From VAZQ01 sp035293945 (GTDB taxonomy: Bacteria; Pseudomonadota; Alphaproteobacteria; Rhizobiales; Xanthobacteraceae), in the NCBI GenBank assembly GCA_035293945.1, contig DATGLV010000045.1:62001-126000 (forward strand): a DNA stretch of 64,000 bases, read 5' to 3'. Positions 58,480 to 64,000 of this stretch are shown in pieces. The notes below the pieces were generated by a model that saw only the letters and a list, made by a program, of their open reading frames with translations, searched no databases and had not been told where the DNA came from. Numbering within the stretch: position 1 is the first letter of the stretch; each line of letters starts with the position of its first letter. The position numbers were made by a program, and so were the translations under genes.

Positions 58480-59967
58480 TCATCGGCGCTGAAACTCCGA
58501 GGCCATGGTCAGAAGGGTGATTGCCTGCGTCTTGCTCTCGGCCCGTGCCACAGCGCGGCGAGTTTCTTCGGTTGCGAGCGGGCCGAGCGCCACATCCACC
58601 AGTTCCTGCGGATCGACATCGGGAGCGACCGCCTGAGCGAACGCGTTGGCAGCGTCGAGGCGCAAGGCAAGGCCATCCAGCCAAGCCGCGTTGTCGTCCG
58701 AAAAGCCCTTGGGCGCATTCGGCCGCCACAACGGCTCGCCGAGCAGTGCCTGCTGGCCGGTCATGCCCTGGATGTTGGGATCCTCCCGGCCAGCGGCGCG
58801 CCGTGCAGCTACCAACCATTCGCCCGGCCGCTTGATCTTAGCCCGTTCCGAGTCCCAAGATTCGGGCGCGGTGACCAGCGCCTTGGCGACCTCCTTGAGA
58901 TCGCCATCGGTCTCGAGGAAGCGCTGCGTTAGCCGCTCGATCAACGCCGGTGGCGGATCATCGGCAACGAAATGTCGGGCGAGCTTTGTCGCCACATGTC
59001 TGGCAGTGGCAGGATGACGCGCCAGATCGGCCAACACCGCGCGACCCTGCTCGACGCCGGTGTCCGGATAGGCATTGCCGACAACCATCTGGGTCCCCGG
59101 CTCATGCAGGCGTTTATTGAATACGAACTCGGCGCCGTGGTCCGGATTGTCGACCGGCGGCAAGAACGTCCAACCGGTGATCACGCTGGCGAAATTGGTG
59201 ACGTCGGCTTGCGTATAGACGGTGCGTACACCGAGCGTATGCAGCTCGAGAATTTCGCGCGCAAGGTTCTCGTTGAGGCCGCGGTTGCGATTGATGCCAG
59301 CGACCGAGTTCGGACCGATCGATGACGCATTGTCGAGGTAGATCAGCATCGCCGGATGGCTTTCGGCTGCCAGCAGCATGTCGGCGAAGCGCCCCAGCAC
59401 GTGCGGCCGAATCGCTTCTCTCTCGTAAGCGCCCGCCATCACGGTCGTATCGAAGCTGACGCAGAAATGATTCGACCAGAACCATACCAGCCGCTCGACG
59501 AAGCCGATCTCGGCGTTGACCGCAGCGCGAATGCGCGCTCTGGCCTCATTGAGGAAAATCTGCCGTGGCAGCGGCACCGGCTTGGGCTGCGGCGGATTGG
59601 CCGCGGCGTTTTCCATGGAGTTTTGTTCCATGGATTTCTGGTCAGCCATCTTCTGGTCGGCGCTGCCGTCAGCGGGCGCATCTGCTCCGGCCTGCATCGC
59701 GACTTGCGCGGCCTGCTTGCGCCTTTGCGCGAGCTTCTGCTCGGCAAGACGTGTGGCATTGTCCTCGAATACGGTGCGGGCCTCGGCGCCGCTCGAGAGC
59801 AGGCTCGCATCTAAGATCTGTCCCACACCGGGCGTATCGAGGTCGGCCAACAGCGCCCCTAAGGGGTCGCTTGCGACCGCCGCAATCGAACCCAGGCTCG
59901 AGCCCAGCTTTGGGCCGAAACCGAACCGATGCAGGGCGAGTGCGGCCGCCTTGGGATCAAGCGCCAT
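58480..59967 (-). CDS. DUF1800 family protein
   Basis: A 495-residue protein paired with DUF1501. Motifs: ALALHRFGFGPKLG, VERLVWFWSNHFCVSF, SHPAMLIYLDNASSIGPNS, NENLAREILELHTLGV, DVTNFASVITGWTF and LARHFVADDPPPAL. A low-complexity Met/Gln-rich segment (DQKMADQKSMEQNSMENAA) lies at about residues 105-125. ATG at 59967 is chosen over the frame start at 59994. Such pairs are exported or surface-associated, with unknown function. Confidence 0.85.
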   Translation of the reverse strand: MALDPKAAALALHRFGFGPKLGSSLGSIAAVASDPLGALLADLDTPGVGQILDASLLSSGAEARTVFEDNATRLAEQKLAQRRKQAAQVAMQAGADAPADGSADQKMADQKSMEQNSMENAAANPPQPKPVPLPRQIFLNEARARIRAAVNAEIGFVERLVWFWSNHFCVSFDTTVMAGAYEREAIRPHVLGRFADMLLAAESHPAMLIYLDNASSIGPNSVAGINRNRGLNENLAREILELHTLGVRTVYTQADVTNFASVITGWTFLPPVDNPDHGAEFVFNKRLHEPGTQMVVGNAYPDTGVEQGRAVLADLARHPATARHVATKLARHFVADDPPPALIERLTQRFLETDGDLKEVAKALVTAPESWDSERAKIKRPGEWLVAARRAAGREDPNIQGMTGQQALLGEPLWRPNAPKGFSDDNAAWLDGLALRLDAANAFAQAVAPDVDPQELVDVALGPLATEETRRAVARAESKTQAITLLTMASEFQRR

Positions 59968-60270
59968 GGTGATCGATTCCCGAATGCCAAGCACTGAAAA
60001 CAGGTGACAATATCACCACTCGAGCGCATCACGTGACAGCAGCAAAGCGAGAATGAAGCCGGAAACCGTCTACCAATCACCGGCTGTCGCCACCGCCAGC
60101 AACTATAAAGCGCCGACCTTGTCGCGACAATGACAGGGCCGGATCGCAGTTTGCCGGAAAGTTGCGCAGTCAGCGACGAGCCCGGGTCGAGTATGCAATT
60201 AATTGCGCCGTCTCGCTGAATGATACCTCATCACACGCGCTGATCAAATGCGGAAAGCGGAGGATGTGCG

Positions 60271-61200
60271 GTGCCGATCTATCTGAACGAACAACAAGCG
60301 GTAGAATTCGCAGATATGGCCTCGGTTATCGAGGCGGTTCGCGCCGCGTTCCTAGCGCAGGCACGCGGCGAGGCCGTCAACGTGCCGCGCACGCGGCTCG
60401 AGTTCGGGCAGCGCCGGCTGAACCTGATGGCCGGCGGCAGTCGTGCGGGTGAGCGCTATGCGGTCAAGTCCTATGGGTCTTCGAGCTATCACATTTTGCT
60501 TTATTCGGCCGAGCAAGGCCTCATCGGCATCATGGAGGCGAATGGGCTCGGTCAAATTCGCACCGGAGCTGCGAGCGCGATCGCCACACGAGCCATGGCG
60601 CGCCCAAGCGCCGGAAAAATCGGGATGATAGGCGCGGGCCGGCAGGCGCGCACGCAAATCCAAGCTCTTCATTGCGTGGGCTGTGCTCGTGAGGTCGCGG
60701 TGTTTGCGCGCAACGATGCGAAGCTCGTCTCCTTCTGCGAGCAGCTGCGATCTGAGCTCGACATTCCGGTGCATGCCGCGAGATCCGCGGAGGCGGCGGT
60801 TGAGGGCGCCGACACCGTGGTTACGGCGACAAGCTCCTCCACGCCCGTGCTGATGAACGAATGGCTTCTTCCCGGCACGCATGTGAACGCCATGGGGGCA
60901 AATGCCGCCTCGCGCCGCGAGCTCGATGCGGACATTGTTCTGCGGGCCAGTCTGGTGGCTACCGACGATGTGACGCAAGCGAAGACCGAAGCCGCGGAAT
61001 TCATCGACCTGGCGCGCGCCGGTAAGCTCGACTGGGACGCCATCGTTCCGCTGCATCGCGTCCTGGCATCGCCAATGGCGCAGCGAGATGGCGCCGCGAT
61101 CACGCTTTTCAAGTCTTTGGGCGTCGGTCTCGAAGACCTGGCGATCGCATCGCTGGTCTACGACCGCGCCGCGGCAAGCGGTCGCATCAAGCCGCCTTGA
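60271..61200 (+). CDS. Ornithine cyclodeaminase / mu-crystallin family protein
   Basis: A 309-residue NAD(P)-binding enzyme. GTG start with GCGGAGGA upstream. Motifs: VNVPRTRLEFGQRRLNLMAG, YAVKSYGSS, GQIRTGAASAIATRAMARP, the cofactor motif IGMIGAGRQARTQIQAL and GTHVNAMGANAASRRELDAD. Members include ornithine cyclodeaminase, alanine dehydrogenase and ketimine reductases. Which one cannot be decided; lysine-derived ketimines are a possible substrate. Confidence 0.85.
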   Translation: MPIYLNEQQAVEFADMASVIEAVRAAFLAQARGEAVNVPRTRLEFGQRRLNLMAGGSRAGERYAVKSYGSSSYHILLYSAEQGLIGIMEANGLGQIRTGAASAIATRAMARPSAGKIGMIGAGRQARTQIQALHCVGCAREVAVFARNDAKLVSFCEQLRSELDIPVHAARSAEAAVEGADTVVTATSSSTPVLMNEWLLPGTHVNAMGANAASRRELDADIVLRASLVATDDVTQAKTEAAEFIDLARAGKLDWDAIVPLHRVLASPMAQRDGAAITLFKSLGVGLEDLAIASLVYDRAAASGRIKPP

Positions 61201-61393
61201 AAGATTTCAATAACGAGCCGGCAGCCTGCACGAAAACAGCAATGAGCCGCATCGATTGCGTAATTTTACGTCTGCGAAATATCAGTTTTACATAAATGTA
61301 ATGGTCCGAAAAAGTGCCGGTAAGATTTGCACGCGAGCGTGGCATACGACGCATGAGACGTCGCAACAAAAGATCGCAACAGAGGAGACGACC

Positions 61394-61654
61394 ATGAATC
61401 ACAAGATCGTATTGTCCGCGCTTGCGCTCGCACTGATGTTCGGCGGCGCCTCCGGGGTCATGGCGGCAGGCAAGAAGCACAATGGACACGAGGCCTATGC
61501 GGCCGCCAGTGCCGGCAATGCCGCCACGCAGGTCACTGATCCGCGCGTGAACAAGGGCGGCAACCACGAGAACTGGTGCGACGTCAATCCGCAGTGCAAT
61601 GGCTGGAACGAGTGGGTGCAGGACGTCAACAGCGGCAAGCTGCAGGACAAGTAA
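61394..61654 (+). CDS. Small exported protein with a paired-Cys tail
   Basis: An 86-residue protein from the ATG at 61394, with GAGGAG upstream. Signal VLSALALALMFGGASGVMAA. The mature 60 residues hold NHENWCDVNPQCNGWNEWVQ with two cysteines likely to form a disulfide. No family is recognised. Two hairpins follow the stop. Confidence 0.6.
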   Translation: MNHKIVLSALALALMFGGASGVMAAGKKHNGHEAYAAASAGNAATQVTDPRVNKGGNHENWCDVNPQCNGWNEWVQDVNSGKLQDK

Positions 61655-61661
61655 CGGAAGA

Positions 61662-61685
61662 TCGTTCGCCACTATCGGCGAACGA
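61662..61685. repeat. Hairpin after the small exported protein gene
   Basis: TCGTTCGCC (61662-61670), loop ACTATC, GGCGAACGA (61677-61685). Perfect 9-base stem, no T-run. Confidence 0.6.
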
Positions 61686-61726
61686 GCCGGCTGCCACAAC
61701 GCACCCTCAAGAGTGATGCAGCCGCC

Positions 61727-61759
61727 ATAGTCCCCGGGTGCTCCCTCCCCGGGGACTAT
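61727..61759. terminator. Strong GC-rich hairpin
   Basis: ATAGTCCCCGGG (61727-61738) and CCCGGGGACTAT (61748-61759), perfect 12-base stem, 9-base loop. It may end the 61394 transcript, but lacks a T-run. Confidence 0.45.
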
Positions 61760-61857
61760 CGCATCGGCACACCGTCTTTCGATTATCGCGCCGAGCCTGT
61801 AGCTTAGTGCGATCGATCGCGCTGATGCGCGCGCGACAACCTATCGAGGGGGACCTC

Positions 61858-62373
61858 ATGATCCGGGCTCATCTGTCAGGCTTGTTTGTCGCGGTCGCAG
61901 TGGCACTCTTGCTGGCGCCGCAGAGTGCCGTTACTCAGCAGGCTTCGCTCAAGCAACAGCTCGTCGGCACCTGGACACTGGTTTCGATCATTGCGACCGA
62001 CAAGGCGGGCAACAAATCGGACCGGCGCGGGCCGAACCCGAAGGGGCTCTTTATCTTGGAGCCCAACGGCTACTATTCGCTGCTGACGGCGCGCGCGCAA
62101 ATCCCGAATTTTGCCATCGACAACGTCAATCAGGGAACGCCGGAAGAATACAAGGCCGCCATGATGGGTATGATCGCCAATATGGGGAAGTGGACGGTCG
62201 ACGAAGCGACCAAGACGATCACCACTTATGTGGAAGCCGGCTCGTATCCCAACCTGAATGGGCACACACAGACGCGCATCATCAGCTCACTCACGGCCGA
62301 TGAGCTAAAATACACCAATGGCGCTTCAGTATCGGGAACCGTCGACGAGGCAACCTGGCGGCGGGTTAAATAA
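61858..62373 (+). CDS. Exported lipocalin-like domain protein, copy 2
   Basis: A 171-residue protein from the ATG at 61858 (GAGGG upstream). Signal LFVAVAVALLLAPQSAV. Domain: LKQQLVGTWTLVSIIATDKA, RGPNPKGLFILEPNGYYSLL, MGKWTVDEATKTITTYVEAG, HTQTRIISSLTADEL. It is a paralogue of 5681-6265. It converges on the aldolase gene with 8 bases between. Confidence 0.75.
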   Translation: MIRAHLSGLFVAVAVALLLAPQSAVTQQASLKQQLVGTWTLVSIIATDKAGNKSDRRGPNPKGLFILEPNGYYSLLTARAQIPNFAIDNVNQGTPEEYKAAMMGMIANMGKWTVDEATKTITTYVEAGSYPNLNGHTQTRIISSLTADELKYTNGASVSGTVDEATWRRVK

Positions 62374-62381
62374 TGAGTTGA

Positions 62382-63185
62382 TCACCTGAGCTTGCCGGTG
62401 CGGGCGAGCGCCTCCTGCTTCCACATTTCCCAGGTGCGCTCGAAGCCGTGTCCTGGGCGGACGCGGACTTGCTCCTTGGCCATCAGAGCCGCTTCCTCCG
62501 GAGCCAGATAGGTGATCGGTCCGCCCAGCATTTTTGCCTGCAGCAGGAGCTTGGCATTGGCCTCGGTGTAGATCGCCCGATAGACCGCGATCCGCACGCT
62601 GGGCCCGACCACCACGTCGCCGTGCCCGCGCATGAGTGCGACCGAATTCTGACCGAGCTTCTCCGCCAGTGCCTTGCCGAGCGAACTGTTGGAGATGAGA
62701 AGATTGGTGAAGCCTGCGACGTCGCGGGTGTCGAATACCGGCACTTCCGGATAGAAGAAGGAAGCGCGGATCGGCTGCAGCGGCACCTGCGTGACGCTGA
62801 AGGGCACGACCGTCGGCGAGTGGCTGTGCACCACGCCGTGGACATCAGTCCGCGCCTTGTAGACCTCGGAATGGATAAAGCGCTCCGAATAGATTGGACG
62901 CTCGTCGGGCCGAATGAGCTCGCCATCGGGGCCGAATTCCATGATGTCGGCCGCTGTGACAAGGCCGGGTGCCCGCGCCCGCGACATCAGGAAGCGATCC
63001 GGATGGTGCGGATGGCGCGCGCTGACATGGCCGTAGCCATCAACTATATCCTGCGCATACAAGATGCGGTTGCCGATCACCAGATCCTCGATCACGGCCT
63101 TCAATTCGGCACTGGCTCGCCTCGCCGCCGCATTGGCCTTGGCTGATTTGCCGGCAGGTTGTTTCTTCTTCGCCTTCTTGACCAC
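62382..63185 (-). CDS. Class II aldolase/adducin-family protein
   Basis: A 267-residue protein with GTG start at 63185 (GGAGG upstream). A Lys-rich N-terminus (VKKAKKKQPAGKSAKANAAA) precedes the domain. Zinc-site His residues are visible in HGVVHSHSPTVVPFS and RGHGDVVVG; also GYGHVSARHP. Members are aldolases, decarboxylases and epimerases. The partner downstream of an M24-fold gene suggests a small catabolic unit. Confidence 0.82.
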   Translation of the reverse strand: MVKKAKKKQPAGKSAKANAAARRASAELKAVIEDLVIGNRILYAQDIVDGYGHVSARHPHHPDRFLMSRARAPGLVTAADIMEFGPDGELIRPDERPIYSERFIHSEVYKARTDVHGVVHSHSPTVVPFSVTQVPLQPIRASFFYPEVPVFDTRDVAGFTNLLISNSSLGKALAEKLGQNSVALMRGHGDVVVGPSVRIAVYRAIYTEANAKLLLQAKMLGGPITYLAPEEAALMAKEQVRVRPGHGFERTWEMWKQEALARTGKLR

Positions 63186-63205
63186 TGTGCCTCCCTCCAA
63201 TCTTG

Positions 63206-64000
63206 CTATCGCCTCACCAAAACCTCAGGCGAGCGCAGCAGCAGCTCGCATCCTTTGTCTGTGATCGCCACCATCGCGGAGGCGATCGCACCAGTCTCCG
63301 CATCGCTTGCGCCCACATGCAGTCCATAGACATCGCCGGTCGCGAGCACGTGACCGGCATCGCGCTTGAGCTCGCTGCCCTCGTTGGCGGAGAGGCCGAT
63401 ACGTCGTCCGACGCTGCCACTCAGCGCCGGATGCAGCGCGAGTCCGCCGAGCGGCTGGCTGGCGGCGGCAAAGAGCGCGGCGCCGCTGACGCCTGGAGCC
63501 GCGAGCCGCAGCACTGCATTGAGGCCCTCCTCAATGCGTTCCTCTAGGGCGCCAGGGCGCTCGACGGCGGCCACGAAGGATTCCGCCCAATAGCCGCGAT
63601 GCTTAACCGCGACATAACCGAGGAGCCGCCTGGCGGTGGATTTCGGCGCGAACGCGCCGCAAAACGGCGCAAGCGTCCGCCCCTCGTCGAAGCTCACCAG
63701 CGTCCGCGCATCTTGCGCCGCAAGCGCTCGCGCGCGCCGCTCGCCCGCCAACGCCGCCGTCTCCGTGCCGCCGCCGTCATGCCAAGCCTGCAGGAAATAA
63801 GCCGCAGCACTGCGCGCGACCGCGCAGGCCTCACGGATCAAGGAGAGCTCGCGCGGGCGCGTTCTGCGGGCGCCCGCTCCCGCGTCGGCCTCGACCAGGC
63901 GAAACCGATTGCCCAGGCTCTTCTCGATGGATTGAAACAAGGCCGGCCGCATCAGGTCGAACCGTACCGCCCCGATATCGGCGCCATCATCGATCTTCAG
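63206..64000 (-). CDS. M24-fold (pita-bread) protein, partial, metal ligands missing
   Basis: 265 visible residues; the gene continues past the right edge. The fold is that of Xaa-Pro aminopeptidase/creatinase: SLIREACAVARSAAAYFLQA, VAAVERPGALEERIEEGLNA, LKRDAGHVLATGDVYGLHVG. The positions of the usual metal ligands (D, D, H, E, E) do not hold them: the GHGIG His region reads GRRIGL and the last Glu region reads YGLHVGA. It lies 20 bases upstream of the aldolase gene. A non-peptidase function is likely. Confidence 0.65.
   Translation of the reverse strand: MKIDDGADIGAVRFDLMRPALFQSIEKSLGNRFRLVEADAGAGARRTRPRELSLIREACAVARSAAAYFLQAWHDGGGTETAALAGERRARALAAQDARTLVSFDEGRTLAPFCGAFAPKSTARRLLGYVAVKHRGYWAESFVAAVERPGALEERIEEGLNAVLRLAAPGVSGAALFAAASQPLGGLALHPALSGSVGRRIGLSANEGSELKRDAGHVLATGDVYGLHVGASDAETGAIASAMVAITDKGCELLLRSPEVLVRR

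Noticed and set aside
1..64000. tRNA, rRNA, prophage, transposase or integrase genes
   Set aside because: None could be recognised on either strand.

Overview
The window is high-GC DNA from an alphaproteobacterium, most likely of the order Rhizobiales (Bradyrhizobium / Xanthobacteraceae-like). The evidence is the aerobic CobG/CobN-type cobalamin genes, an Omp25-like porin domain, a CsoR-type sensor of the NreA/DmeR kind, a DUF1778-GNAT toxin-antitoxin remnant, and Rhizobiales-style intergenic palindromes. No rRNA, tRNA, CRISPR array, phage or insertion sequence was seen. All functions are inferred from sequence without database searches.

Layout. 1-4.3 kb: a lysine-catabolic pair (probable L-lysine 6-dehydrogenase and aminoadipate-semialdehyde dehydrogenase) divergent from a TetR regulator that overlaps a glycosyltransferase gene. 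4.5-11.4 kb: exported proteins of unknown function (two members of a four-member paralogous family, a lipocalin-like protein, a single-haem c-type cytochrome, a YVTN beta-propeller) plus a frameshifted Tat-exported amidohydrolase. 11.4-22.2 kb: a deaminase, a CsoR-type metal sensor facing a small ORF - HisE-like - NRAMP-like set, a SLOG protein, a double-barrel porin, a response-regulator pair, an antitoxin whose toxin is deleted, and a ParB-like protein. 22.3-43.5 kb: a nearly complete aerobic cobalamin pathway. 43.7-49.97 kb: DUF6152, two tandem exported paralogues, a multi-domain membrane protein, an unlisted 38-residue membrane peptide, a DUF6644-like protein and a COG4280-like pair. 50-57.1 kb: a cupin / flavin monooxygenase / binding-protein operon, an atypical SDR and a NitT/TauT-type ABC transporter. 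57.2-64 kb: a DUF1800/DUF1501 pair, an ornithine-cyclodeaminase-like enzyme, small exported proteins, a class II aldolase and a partial M24-fold protein.

Cobalamin locus. The main operon runs leftward from a cobalamin riboswitch at about 38.66-38.84 kb: DUF1636, cobW, cobN, cobG, cobH, cobI, cobJ. Separate units are cobL-cobE-cobM, cobK, cbiD, cobB, cobT, cobS, cobU-cobO-cobQ, cbiB and cobD. Packing is extreme. cobK and cobL begin inside one CATG, cobT and cobB end inside one TTAA, and most junctions within operons are ATGA or GTGA overlaps. CobF is not seen and CbiD is present instead. cobA, the CobS/CobT-type chelatase subunits and bluB are not in the window.

The most unusual signals are (i) a two-module palindromic element present three times, with arms that co-vary between copies; (ii) three palindromic repeats lying in frame inside cobG and cobN; (iii) the four-member exported paralogue family grouped with DUF6152, DUF6644-like and multi-domain membrane genes, which may form an uncharacterised envelope system; and (iv) a HisE-like hydrolase joined to an NRAMP-like transporter lacking two of its usual metal ligands.
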